This document shows positions 33,910-43,127 of a DNA stretch of 64,000 nt, piece by piece. The notes below the pieces were generated by a model. That model searched no databases, was not told the DNA's origin, and saw only the letters and a list, made by a program, of their open reading frames with translations. A program made the position numbers and the translations under genes. Position 1 is the stretch's first letter. The number at the start of each line of letters is the position of its first letter. The stretch lies in NCBI RefSeq assembly GCF_963528755.1, contig NZ_CAURXA010000001.1, positions 344,978 to 408,977 on the forward strand. Direction: 5' to 3'. The stretch comes from Selenomonas sp963528755. Its GTDB lineage: Bacteria > Bacillota > Negativicutes > Selenomonadales > Selenomonadaceae.

Positions 33910-34875
33910 ATGAAAACAATGAGAACGATTGTGATCGATAAGCCGACAACAGCAGAAGACATCGTGTTTTCCAAGGTTGCTGTTCCTGCCGTCAAATCGG
34001 GATGGGTGCTTGTAAAGATCAAGGCGTTTGGACTGAACCATTCGGAGCAGATTCTCCGGGAATATGAAATCCTGCGGGATTATATCAAGAAACCCGTCAT
34101 CCCCGGCATTGAATGCGTAGGCGTGATCGAGGATGCGTCCGATACAGACCTGAGTGTTGGACAAAAGGTGGTCGCCCTTATGGGCGGCATGGGGAGAAGC
34201 TTTGACGGCAGCTATGCCGAATATGCACTTTTGCCGCGACATCATGTGTTTCCGGTCGATACGGAACTGAGTTGGATCGAGATGGGCGCTGTTCCTGAAA
34301 CCTACTATACCGCATGGGGATCGCTGATGCAGCGTCTGCAGCTGAGGCGTGATGACACGCTTCTGATCCGCGGCGCAAGCTGCGCTCTGGGGTATGCCGC
34401 GATGCAGCTGGCCAAGGCACTTGGCTGTAAAATCATCGCAACCACACACCGGGACAAACACCTGCATTTGCTTCAGGAAGGCGGTGCGGATGAATCTGTC
34501 CTTGACGATGGAGAGATCGCCGACAAGATTTGCGGAGCAACGAAGGCACTGGAACTGATTGGTTGCAAAACATTATTTGATACGATGCGGTCAGTAGAAC
34601 CCGGCGGCATCATTTGTCATACTGGCGTTCTTGGAAATGTGTTTGCATTCCAGAACTTTTCGCCGCTGAATCACATACCAAATGGCGTATATCTGACCGG
34701 GTTTCACTCGAATGATCCAACGGATGATGATTTGAGGGACATTTTCAGTTTTATAGACAAGTATAACTTAAAGCCGCTCACCGGAGCGGTATATTGTTTC
34801 GACGACATCAGGCAGGCGCTGATTGACCTTGATGGCCATAAGGTGCAGGGAAAGATTGTCATCTGCATGGAGTAA
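33910..34875 (+). CDS. Zinc-type alcohol dehydrogenase / quinone oxidoreductase (MDR family)
   Basis: A 321-residue NAD(P)-dependent MDR protein. GroES-like N-terminus (VKSGWVLVKIKAFGLNHSEQ, VIPGIECVGVIEDAS) and a Rossmann part with LIRGASCALGYAAMQLAKALG (nucleotide-binding, GASxALGxAAxQLA). It lacks the catalytic zinc cysteines of classical alcohol dehydrogenases, so a quinone-oxidoreductase-like reductase is more likely. It starts 28 bp after the radical SAM gene in the same direction and may be a tailoring enzyme or unrelated cargo. Confidence 0.85.
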   Translation: MKTMRTIVIDKPTTAEDIVFSKVAVPAVKSGWVLVKIKAFGLNHSEQILREYEILRDYIKKPVIPGIECVGVIEDASDTDLSVGQKVVALMGGMGRSFDGSYAEYALLPRHHVFPVDTELSWIEMGAVPETYYTAWGSLMQRLQLRRDDTLLIRGASCALGYAAMQLAKALGCKIIATTHRDKHLHLLQEGGADESVLDDGEIADKICGATKALELIGCKTLFDTMRSVEPGGIICHTGVLGNVFAFQNFSPLNHIPNGVYLTGFHSNDPTDDDLRDIFSFIDKYNLKPLTGAVYCFDDIRQALIDLDGHKVQGKIVICME

Positions 34876-34939
34876 TGTGGATACATGAATGTGAATACGA
34901 GATCAGGCATTTCTCTTCATCTCGAATGAAGGAATCTCG

Positions 34940-35017
34940 ATCATCGAGAACGCAGCACGGATGGGGCTTCCCGTTCCGCAGAAATTACAGGACATGGTGC
35001 ATAGTCTTAAAAATCAA
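34940..35017. repeat. 78-bp direct repeat, right copy
   Basis: A second copy of the phage fragment at 31771-31848. It ends in TAATAA and is followed by a degraded copy of the same hairpin. Confidence 0.85.
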
Positions 35018-35128
35018 TAATTAGTTTAACCTCAACGCCCGGCGAATGATCGTCGGGTTATTTTTATGCCTCCAAAGGTGACCAAAAGTGCCGTTTTTGT
35101 CTGTTGTTCCATGAAGGGAGATGTTGAA

Positions 35129-35314
35129 ATGAGCAAGGAAGAAGGACTTGGGGAAGTGATGTATCAGATGGTGATGCGTGCTTCATGGAAAATGCTGCAG
35201 AGCGGACTTTTGTCAGAGAACGAGTATATTGCCCTTGAAGCGAAAATGCGCGAGAAATATCGCCCCGTCATCGGGCTTCTATTTTCAGATATTGACTTGC
35301 TATCGTGCGGATAG
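35129..35314 (+). CDS. Small protein upstream of the serine recombinase
   Basis: 61 residues, largely helical, with MYQMVMRASWKMLQSGLLSE and EYIALEAKMREKYRPVIGLL. Short SHOCT-like helical proteins of this type commonly precede large serine recombinases in phages and integrative elements. The start is ATG 35129 with AGGGAG upstream. The role is unknown. Confidence 0.6.
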   Translation: MSKEEGLGEVMYQMVMRASWKMLQSGLLSENEYIALEAKMREKYRPVIGLLFSDIDLLSCG

Positions 35315-35348
35315 TACGGGAATATGGGAGTGAAAAGGAGCGGATGAG

Positions 35349-36892
35349 ATGAAAATACGAAGAATTGAACGAAACGTTCCTGTCATGCGCCCGAAAATGC
35401 GTGTAGCCGCATATGCCCGCATTTCTGTGGATACGCTTCACCACTCTCTTGCGGCGCAGGTCAGTTACTACAGCACCCTCATCCAGAAGAATCCTGAATG
35501 GGAGTACGCAGGTGTGTACGCAGATGAAGGAATCACAGGCACAAGTACCGCGTATCGGACGGAGTTCAAGCGGCTGATTGCGGACTGCAACGCCGGGAAG
35601 ATTGATTTGGTGCTCGTCAAAAGCATCAGCCGCTTTGCCCGCGACACTGTACTGTAGATTGCCTTTATACCGTCCGACGCTTGAAAGAGAAGGGGATCGC
35701 CGTCCGTTTCGAGCGCGGGAACATTGATTCCACATCCGAGGACGGGGAACTCCTCATCACGATTATGTCTAGCCTGGCTCAGGAGGAGAGCCGCAGCATC
35801 TCGGAGAACACGACATGGGGCAAGCGCAAGCAGTTCGCCGAGGGCAAGATCAGTGTGGGCTACAGTGCATTTCTCGGCTATGACAAGGACTTCAAGGTGA
35901 ATGCGGAACAGGTGAAAGTGGTGAAGCTCATTTACAAATTCTTCCTTGGCGGGCGATCCTTCTACGCTATTACCAAGGAACTGGAGAAGCGCGGTATCAA
36001 ATCCCCGTCGGGAAAGGACAAGTGGTACATTTCTACGGTGCGTTCCATCCTTACAAACGAGAAGTACCGTGGTGATGCGCTGATCCAGAAAGAGTATACG
36101 GCAGACTTCCTCGATAAGACGCGACGGAAGAACACAGGCGAGATTCCGCAGTATTATGTGGAGGCGCACCACGAGGCAATTATCCCGCCGGACTTATTCG
36201 ATTTCGTGCAGACAGAAATCAAGGCACGAGAAAACGGCGGCAAGCACAGTGGTGTGAGTATCTTTGCAAACAAAATCAAATGCGGCTGCTGCGGCGGCTG
36301 GTACGGGGCGAAGGTCTGGCCCTCCACGGACAAGTACCGCAGAGTCATCTACCGCTGCAACAAGAAATATGCCCACAGGGGCAAGCCGTGCAGCACAAGG
36401 CATCTGACGGAGGAGGAAATCAAACAGACTTTCGTCAAGGCACTGAACTCCTTGGTGGAGGTCCAAGAGAACGTGATTGCGGAACTCCGCTCCCTGATTG
36501 ACGGCGTTTGCCAAACGGGAGAGTTGGTGGAGGAACGGGATAAAGTAGAGCAGGAACTCAGCGTTTTGGCAGAACGTCTTGAAACACTGATTCGTGAGAA
36601 TGCACGGGTGGCACAGGATCAGACGGTGTATCTGAAACAGGAAAATGAGATTCACAAACGCTATCTGGAGAAGCGGGGGCATTTGGAAAAGTTGGATGAC
36701 CAAATTGCCGAGAGGGAGAGCAAGAGAAACACCTTGGAGAGCATGATTCAAGTGGTATGTGGTATCAACGGGGAGCAGGTTGCGTTTGACGAGGAGCTGT
36801 GGGGCGGGCTGCTTGATTACGTTGTGGTCAAGGCGGATGGTGCAGTAGTCGTTGTTTTCAAGGGTGGGATTGAAATTAATGCTGGAAGATAA
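35349..36892 (+). pseudogene. Large serine recombinase, inactivated by a 5-bp duplication
   Basis: The N-terminal catalytic domain starts at 35349 (MRVAAYARISVDTLHHSLAA, with the nucleophile Ser of the ARIS/RVS motif) and runs to VKSISRFARDTV. There CTGTA is tandemly duplicated (35647-35651 and 35652-35656), which puts TAG in frame. Removing one copy restores DCLYTVRRLKEKGIAVRFE and the rest to 36892: recombinase domain (GYSAFLGYDKDFKVN, YISTVRSILTNEKYRG), the zinc ribbon (CGCCGGWYGAKVW ... CNKKYAHRGKPC) and a coiled coil. This enzyme would integrate and excise the prophage. Confidence 0.92.
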
Positions 36893-36902
36893 TCTCCAAG
36901 GA

Positions 36903-36953
36903 TGCAAAAAGAGATCCCATTCGTCATATTTGGCGCTTAGAATCTCTTTTTGC
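36903..36953 (+). terminator. Terminator after the recombinase
   Basis: TGCAAAAAGAGAT pairs with AATCTCTTTTTGC. It is related in sequence to the hairpin after the racemase at 23677-23722, suggesting a common origin. Confidence 0.65.
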
Positions 36954-37077
36954 AAAGAATCATTAGGCAGCATCGCGTATTCTATGTTATGATTATTTTA
37001 TATTTGACATGAAGGAGAGGCTCGTATTATATCAAGAGCTAGGAATGTCTGAAACTGTTGCGCGGCATACGGGTCTG

Positions 37078-37627
37078 CGCCTTTGCAACGCTTGATAGAA
37101 ATGGTTTGCCCGCAGTGCGGATCATTGATGTGATGTTGAAGGAGGAGGGGCATCTCTTTTTTGCACGGCACGTGGCAAGGATTTCTGTAAGGAGCTTCTG
37201 GCGAATTCTATCGTTGCTGTAACAGGACTGAATGACAAGTGGCAGACGGTACACCTTATGGGGCGTGCCGAGCGGCTTGCAGATGCGGAACAACACGCGA
37301 TGATTGACCGTATTTTTGAAGAGAATCCGTTGCTGAATGAGGTCTATCCGGGGATACGCATTATATCTCGAGGCCTTTGTTATTGCGGAGGGGCGCATTG
37401 AGTTCTTTGATCTTGGGCAAAGTCCCATCTGCTGCGAGAGTCTTGCGCTTGAAAAAGCTTCTGTTACGGAAAAAGACTTTTTCATCACGGAGGTCTGTAT
37501 TGGTTGCGGTACGTGTGCAAGTCTTTGCCCGCAGCAGTGCATCGAGGACGGGGGTTCCCTAAGTGCACCCTTCTTCCAGAAAATTCCCGATAAAACGAGA
37601 ATTTTCTGGAAGAAACGAAAGAAATAG
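37078..37627 (+). pseudogene. Pyridoxamine 5'-phosphate oxidase-like protein with ferredoxin tail, broken
   Basis: Pieces in different frames: ATLDRNGLPAVRIIDVML, then NSIVAVTGLNDKWQTVHLMG and ADAEQHAMIDRIFEENPLLN, then AFVIAEGRIEFFDLGQSP and a [4Fe-4S] motif CIGCGTCASLCPQQC. Frameshifts near 37145 and 37360 break it. Family members are flavin split-barrel proteins of anaerobes. Just upstream (36957-37020) is a sequence resembling the leader of the comM fragment at 41440-41505. Confidence 0.75.
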
Positions 37628-37753
37628 GGGCATGATTTTGCACTTTTTACATGGGAAACTGTAGAATTGATGCCTGTGGATAACGCGAGTCTTATTATCC
37701 GTGGTTTATCAGCGTTTCCTTAGAAAAATCAACTTTGTTAACGGGAGAACAAT

Positions 37754-38122
37754 ATGAGACTATGGCATGAAAAACTTATCCATTTATTGCCCAAAAATCA
37801 GCTTCTTGGACAACATAGGGAATGTTGTGCTCTGAGGGGCAATGGATGGAAAAAGAAACATAAAACTGTGGACTATGTGTTTACATATTCCCCATATCAT
37901 CTTTTTATTTACCATGTATTGGTTATGGAGGAGATGGAAAAAAGAGGATATAATGTTTCTGCAGAATGGAAGGATAAAAATTATAGAGGAAGGACAGCAG
38001 AAAAGTACGATAATCTTAAAGAGGAAATTATAGGCAGTCCAATTTACAAAGAGCATAATATTGAATATCTGGCTGATTGCATAGAAAATTTAAGAGATAA
38101 AGGTATACATTTAAAAGTATAG
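37754..38122 (+). CDS. Pyrimidine-dimer DNA glycosylase-like protein (Pyr_excise/TIGR02328)
   Basis: 122 residues, apparently complete. RLWHEKLIHLLPKNQLLGQHRE, CALRGNGWKKKHKTVDYVF and YHLFIYHVLVMEEMEKRGY match the small glycosylases related to T4 endonuclease V, which excise UV-induced dimers. The residues WHEKLI, LLGQHREC and the arginine after RECCAL are the expected active-site neighbourhood. The codon use is AT-rich and differs from the broken genes around it, so it may be a recent arrival. Confidence 0.8.
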   Translation: MRLWHEKLIHLLPKNQLLGQHRECCALRGNGWKKKHKTVDYVFTYSPYHLFIYHVLVMEEMEKRGYNVSAEWKDKNYRGRTAEKYDNLKEEIIGSPIYKEHNIEYLADCIENLRDKGIHLKV

Positions 38123-38126
38123 AAGT

Positions 38127-38612
38127 TGTGGAGGAGTAAGCGGAAGCCATAGGAGAACTCCTTCTTGGCATGGTCGTAGAGGCGGGCGAAAAGCTCCACC
38201 TTTTTGGAGCGGGTGCGATGGTAGATGGAATCGTCAAGGATGAGCACGTTGATGCGATCTGCATGAGTCAGGGGAGCGATGGTCGGTTGGATGATGGTGT
38301 GGCAGCTAGGGTTGTTGTGAATCTGCGCCAGTGGATATGGCAGGAATTCATGAAACGGTAGAGCGTGTCCTTGGCAAAGGGGATAACGCCGGGTTGCAGG
38401 TGGATCTGCATGAAGAAGGAACGCTGTGTGAAGATGGTGGAAAAGGCGACGATAAAGATGCCTAGAACAGGGAAGCCGCAGAGTTTGTAGGTGTCTGCAG
38501 AACGAAGAATGCGACTGACGTGGTAACGTCGAAGAAAATATTGCATTTTCTCGGAAAGCTGTTTCTCAGATTGGTTGGTTTGCGCTATACTATTCATGGC
38601 ATGAGCCTCCAT
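38127..38612 (-). pseudogene. IS4-type transposase, N-terminal remnant
   Basis: The first 150 or so residues of the transposase complete at 43128-44504 (AHAMNSIAQTNQSEKQL, RFMNSCHIHWRRF, LILDDSIYH), with frameshifts near 38265 and 38130. The DNA upstream of its start also matches the flank of the complete copy, including the IS30 transposase fragment into which the element seems to have inserted. Confidence 0.85.
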
Positions 38613-38639
38613 TGGATGTTTTTGTGGCGTACTTAAATT

Positions 38640-38735
38640 ATACCAAATAGATGTCGCTCATGCTATTTTATTGTTTGGAAAGATTGATTTTTCAAGGCTT
38701 ACAGCGGATTATTTATCTACGAAGTTTGAGGTAAA
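38640..38735 (+). mobile_element. IS30 transposase scrap next to the IS4 remnant
   Basis: The stretch ACTTAAATTATACCAAATAG through TTTATCTACGAAGTTTGAGG matches 51866-51970 (coding AHAILF..KIDISRVTADYLS) and 44538-44640. The three loci therefore share the same IS30 fragment. Confidence 0.7.
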
Positions 38736-38794
38736 AGTAGTAGTGTTTTGGGCGATTCCTACTACTAAGCGTTTTCTGGGATTGATTATAGCAG

Positions 38795-38833
38795 AAAAGG
38801 GAGTGCTGCACAAAATATGCAGTACTCCCTTTT
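38795..38833. terminator. Hairpin, possible terminator
   Basis: A perfect 16-bp stem (AAAAGGGAGTGCTGCA with its complement) around a 7-base loop, with T's at the end on either strand. Confidence 0.6.
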
Positions 38834-38836
38834 CTG

Positions 38837-38864
38837 TCAGCGGTCAACGGTTAACGGTCAGCGG
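38837..38864. repeat. Four tandem heptamers
   Basis: TCAGCGG TCAACGG TTAACGG TCAGCGG in a row. The unit fits TYARCGG. The purpose is unknown; they lie in the gap between the hairpin and the FMN reductase gene. Confidence 0.7.
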
Positions 38865-38937
38865 CCGAAGGATGGAATCCGGACAGCGGGTTCATGGAAG
38901 GAGAAAAACGGAGTTCCACCCAATTGGCGTTGGGCGT

Positions 38938-39588
38938 TTATCTACCTTCCAGGGTCAGCTGTTTCCCCAGATCGAAGGCCTGCTGCATTTCTTCCGCATG
39001 ATGCTTTTGGTAATAGGCTTTTTTATCCGCTTCAGAGAACACGGATGATTCATATTGACTGTAATCTTTGAACTGCAGGGTATTGAAAGCGCAAAGTTTG
39101 TGAGGCACCGTCCCCAGGATGTTTGTGGCGAACGTTTCATAGGGAGCCAGGCTGTCCTGCAGATGGTACTCTTTGGCATGTTCCACCGTAACGTTCATGG
39201 TATACACAAAAGCGGAAGGCAGCTTTTTACCTAATACGGAGGGAATTTCCCTGCTGTAGATATAATTTGAAAAAAGCAGTCGTTCCAGGAATGCCTGCAT
39301 CCCGGAAGTCAGATTCATGAAATAGATGGGAGAACCAAAAAGGACTCCATCGGCCTGCTTCACTTTTTCCAGGACCGGAGTCAAATCGTCTTTGACGATG
39401 CATACGCCGTGTTCCTTATCCTTCCGTTTGCAGTAAAAACAGCTGAGGCAGCCTTTGTAATGCAAGGTATACAAATCGATGCATTCCGTCTCGGCCCCCA
39501 CAGAGGCAGCCCCTTCCAGAGCCTTACGCAAATAGGCAGCGGTATTGCCGGTACGACGGGGACTTCCGTTGATGGCAATGATTTTCAT
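38938..39588 (-). CDS. NAD(P)H-dependent FMN reductase / iron-sulfur flavoprotein
   Basis: 216 residues with a flavodoxin-like fold. KIIAINGSPRRTGNTAAYLRK binds the FMN phosphate; a Cys cluster (YKGCLSCFYCKR ... CIVKDD) matches iron-sulfur flavoproteins; ADGVLFGSPIYFMNLTSGMQ is the isoalloxazine-binding loop. It should carry electrons in anaerobic redox or oxidative-stress defence. The start is ATG 39588 with GGGAGAG upstream. It is immediately upstream of the IS30 element but intact. Confidence 0.88.
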   Translation of the reverse strand: MKIIAINGSPRRTGNTAAYLRKALEGAASVGAETECIDLYTLHYKGCLSCFYCKRKDKEHGVCIVKDDLTPVLEKVKQADGVLFGSPIYFMNLTSGMQAFLERLLFSNYIYSREIPSVLGKKLPSAFVYTMNVTVEHAKEYHLQDSLAPYETFATNILGTVPHKLCAFNTLQFKDYSQYESSVFSEADKKAYYQKHHAEEMQQAFDLGKQLTLEGR

Positions 39589-39648
39589 AGATATTTCTCT
39601 CCCCTTGAAATGATTTGATACTTCCATTATGGTTCATTGTAAAATGAA

Positions 39649-40796
39649 ATCGGACACATAAAAAAGTAGAACGTACAGAATCAATCTGGTAAAATATCTT
39701 TGCACAAACACCACCAGGAGGTTCTGTATGCCCCGCACTCATTCTACCACAAAACGCCGCACATTCAAACACTTAAACGCCTATCAGCGCGGGCAGATCG
39801 AAGCGATGCTGCGTCTTGGTGTCCCCAAGGTGAAAATCGCCAAAGACCTTGGCATCGCCCGCCCCACCTTGTACGAGGAAATAAAGCGCGGCACGGTAAC
39901 GCAGAAGCGTTCTGATTGGGCGTACTACGAGCAGTATTTTACACAGTCCGGTCAAATCCGCTATGAGCACAATCGTGAGAACTCCGGAAAACCGTCCAAA
40001 TTTAACGCAGCATAGGACTTCATCCGGTATGTAGAAAACGCCATTTTCAAAGACAAACACTCTCCTGATGCGATCTGCGGGCGTGCCAAGCGTATGAATC
40101 TGTTCGATGTGTCTGTCTGCACAAAGACCATCTACAACTATATTGCGATGGGGCTGCTCAAGGTCAAAAGCATCGACCTGCGCCAGAAGGTACGCCGTCG
40201 TAAGCGCAAAGAGAAAAAGAACCATGACGATGGCAGGACGCTCGGTGAGAGTATTGACTGCCGTAACCCTCTTGTTGACGAACGCTCCACCTTTGGAAAT
40301 TGGGAACTTGACACCATCGTCGGGAAAAAGGGAACGGATCCTGTTCTACTTGCCGCAGATGAACGTAAGAAGCGAAAAAGACATCTTGTAAAGATTCGTG
40401 CAAAGACCGCAGAGGCGGTTGCCGAAGGGATTGCCAAACTAAGAGAGCTCTATGGGGCACAATTTTCACAGGTATTTCGTACGATCACTTGCGACAATGG
40501 GAGCGAGTTTGCTCGTCTGCAAGAAGCTGTTCCAGAGGCGAAGGTGTACTATGCTCATCCTTATGCCCCTTGGGAACGTGGAACGAACGAGAAGCAGAAT
40601 GCACTCGTTCGGTATTTCATTCCGAAGAGCATGGATATGACGAACTTGAGCGAGGAAGAAGTGCAGCGCGTAGAGGATTGGATCAATACGCTGCCATGCA
40701 AAATTCTAGGTTATGAAACGCCACAAGAGCGCTTCGATGCCGCGCTAAAAAATCTTCGTCCATAAATTTTGATTCTGTTATGCTCGACTGTCCGAT
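39649..40796. mobile_element. IS30-family insertion sequence
   Basis: About 1.15 kb, bounded by imperfect inverted repeats that start ATCGGACA (39649) and end TGTCCGAT (40796), with ACAGAATCAA and TTGATTCTGT near the inner ends. It has inserted into the VOC-family gene on its right side. Confidence 0.75.
39728..40765 (+). pseudogene. IS30-family transposase with in-frame amber codon
   Basis: Helix-turn-helix start (KHLNAYQRGQIEAMLRLGVP, KIAKDLGIARPTLYEEIKRG), an in-frame TAG at 40013-40015, then RSTFGNWELDTIVGKKG (first Asp), TITCDNGSEFARLQ (second Asp), YYAHPYAPWERGTNEKQN (Glu) and the C-terminus. The catalytic DDE triad is complete; only the stop breaks the gene. Confidence 0.88.
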
Positions 40797-41068
40797 ACGA
40801 GCGGTAAGGGCATCAACCGCTTCTTTGCTGCCAACGCTGAAAGCAACATGGATAAAGCCTGTTCTGGCGAGTGTTTTCTTTTCATCCGTCATTTCGGGTT
40901 TCTTCATAATTTCTAGTCTTGCCCCGTCGTCAAAAGAGATGAAATAAGAGCGGAAGTCCGTATTTTTTTGTGGTATCCATCGTTGGCATTACCGTTCAGA
41001 TATTTTACGAAGAAATTCTTCGCTGCCTCCAAATCATTCACATACATTGCAATATGCTCAATCTTCAT
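40797..41068 (-). pseudogene. VOC/glyoxalase-family protein cut by IS30
   Basis: It starts KIEHIAMYVNDLEAAKNFFV, typical of VOC metal-dependent enzymes (His in EHI). A single-base loss in an A-run near 40975 shifts the frame, which resumes as SFDDGARLEIMKKPEMTDEK, GFIHVAFSVGSKEAVDAL and stops at the IS30 end. The C-terminal half is gone. Confidence 0.8.
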
Positions 41069-41132
41069 CGTATCCCCCTCCGTTCACTGATTTCATAATC
41101 TCATGAAGTGAATAATTCTCTGCGGCATCACG

Positions 41133-41324
41133 CTATTCCCGGTTTTTCAAAAAATTTCGGGTAGTGTCGACCGAGATTTCAATATCGATTTGACCGTCGG
41201 GATAGTGTTCGGAAAGAACAAGGATTGTACAAAGGTCTGGATGCTTGCGCAGTTCTTCCAGCCAGTGTTTATTGATGACAGATTCTCCGAGGTTCGGATG
41301 TGCGGTGATAATCAGTGACTTCAT
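41133..41324 (-). pseudogene. NAD(P)H:quinone oxidoreductase-like N-terminal fragment
   Basis: 63 residues: KSLIITAHPNLGESVINKHW, LVLSEHYPDG. They match the start of KefF/MdaB-type flavodoxin-fold quinone reductases, normally about 180 residues. It stops after FLKNRE and the rest is absent. Confidence 0.75.
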
Positions 41325-41506
41325 AGGGATACCTCCATTTCTATCTCAAGCTATAGTGCACGGTGGGGAGGGGTACAAGAGCGCACTTTTTTGTGGGGTA
41401 CTTCATAAAGGCAAGCGTTCATTTCGTCTTGTTAGAAAGAATCATTAGGCATCTTCCTCTCTCCTGTGTTATAATTTTCTTATATTTGAAACGTGGGAGA
41501 GAGCCG

Positions 41507-41668
41507 TTGTTTGCAAGGATCTATGCTGCGACGACCCTCGGGATTGACGGACGGATTATCGACGTTGAGGTGGATGTGTCACCCGGGCTGCCGGGGTTTG
41601 AGCTGGTGGGGCTTCCCGATACGTCGGTGAAGGAGTCGAAGGGGCGGGTGACAGTCAATCTCGCTTAG
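41507..41668 (+). pseudogene. comM: comM N-terminal fragment with internal deletion
   Basis: 54 residues: FARIYAATTLGIDGRIIDVE, VSPGLPGFELVGLPDTSVKE, then SKGRVTVNLA and TAG. Relative to full ComM, about 17 residues between KESK and RVTVNLA are missing and everything after residue 75 is gone. The start is TTG. It lies 130 bp before the longer comM copy in the same direction. Confidence 0.82.
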
Positions 41669-41801
41669 CCATATTTGCAGAATGCAGAAGTGGGATTTTG
41701 GTATTCGCCGCAATTTTCCATCAAAAGCAGGAATACATTTCATAAATGGAGAAAAATAGCAAATAAGAAACACCATTCCAATCAAAAAGAGGTGCAGCCT
41801 T

Positions 41802-42899
41802 GTGTTTGCTAAATCGTATGGTGCGGTGACTTTCGGAGTCGATGGGAGGATCATCGATGTCGAGGTCGATGTTTCTTATGGATTTCCTGCGTTCGACATT
41901 GTCGGGCTTCTTGATACGGCGGTGAAGGAGTCGCGTGAGCGTGTGCGCACGGCGATCAAGAATACGGGCGTGAAGCTCAAGCCTGCGCGGGTGACGATCA
42001 ATCTTGCGCCTGCGGACATACGAAAGGACAGCTCGGGACTCGATCTGCCGATCGCCGTCGGGCTTTTGGCGGCGTATGGGCTGATTCCAGCAGAGCGCAT
42101 GGAGCGTGCCTTGTTTGCGGCGGAGCTTTCGTTGGAGGGGGAGCTTAGAAGTGTGCGCGGCGTGCTCTCCATGACGGTCGGGGCGAAGGAGCATGGCTTT
42201 CGTGAAATCTTCGTCGCGCCCGGCAACGGCAGTGAGGCATTGCTCGTCGATGGCATCCGCGTGTATGCGCCGAAAAACTTGCGCGAGCTGTACGATTTTC
42301 TCTTGGACAAAACGGAACTGCTTCCGTTGGAGGTGAAGCCCAGTACCGCAAGCGATATGGAAGTGCCTTCGGATGACTTTGCCGATGTACAGGGGCAGTT
42401 CTTCGCCAAGCGTGCGCTTGAGATTGCGGCGGCAGGCGGGCACAATCTTCTGATGGTCGGCGTTCCAGGCTCGGGCAAGACGATGCTCGCGCGACGCCTG
42501 CCGTCGATTCTGCCGCCGATGACGCGGCAGGAGGCGCTTGAGGTGACGAAGATCTACAGCATCGCGGGGCTCTTGAAGGACGGCAGCGGTCTCGTCGAGA
42601 CGCGTCCCTTTCGCAGTCCGCATCATACGACGTCGACGGTGGCGATGATCGGCGGCGGCAGCATCCCGCGTCCGGGCGAGGTGACGCTCTCGCATCACGG
42701 CGTGCTGTTTCTCGACGAGCTGCCGGAGTTCGGCAAGTCGACGCTGGAAGTCTTGCGCCAGCCGTTGGAGGACGGCGCTGTGACTGTGGCACGCGTCAAT
42801 GCGACGCTGACGTTTCCCTCTCGTATCATTTTGGTCGTGGCAATGAACGAAGTAACGTCGATAACGATACAATATGAGGATAAACAGGTAGCTATTTAA
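41802..42899 (+). pseudogene. comM: comM/YifB Mg-chelatase-like ATPase, C-terminally truncated
   Basis: 365 residues. The N-terminal S5-like domain (FAKSYGAVTFGVDGRIIDVE, RVTINLAPADIRKDSSGLDL) and the AAA+ core are intact: Walker A MVGVPGSGKTMLARRLPSIL, TRPFRSPHHTTSTVAMIGGG, Walker B GVLFLDELPEFGKSTLEVL. It breaks after RIILVVAMN, just before the usual CPCG motif, and ends in an unrelated EVTSITIQYEDKQ tail. Full ComM is about 510 residues, so sensor 2 and the C-terminal domain are missing. Activity is doubtful. Confidence 0.88.
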
Positions 42900-43127
42900 A
42901 AATTGTGACTATCAGTTATTCTTAAAAATTATTCTTTGATATGGGCGGTAGCACGCATGTTTTTGCTACTTCCTTATATTATTATTGACAGAAAGACAAA
43001 AGGATATGTCGTATTTTTGTCATGGTTTCCTATACAATATGTTATATAGTATAACTCAAACTTCGCACATCAAAAACATTCTACATACCTTGAAAACACT
43101 GACTTTATGCCAATGAAAACACTCTCC

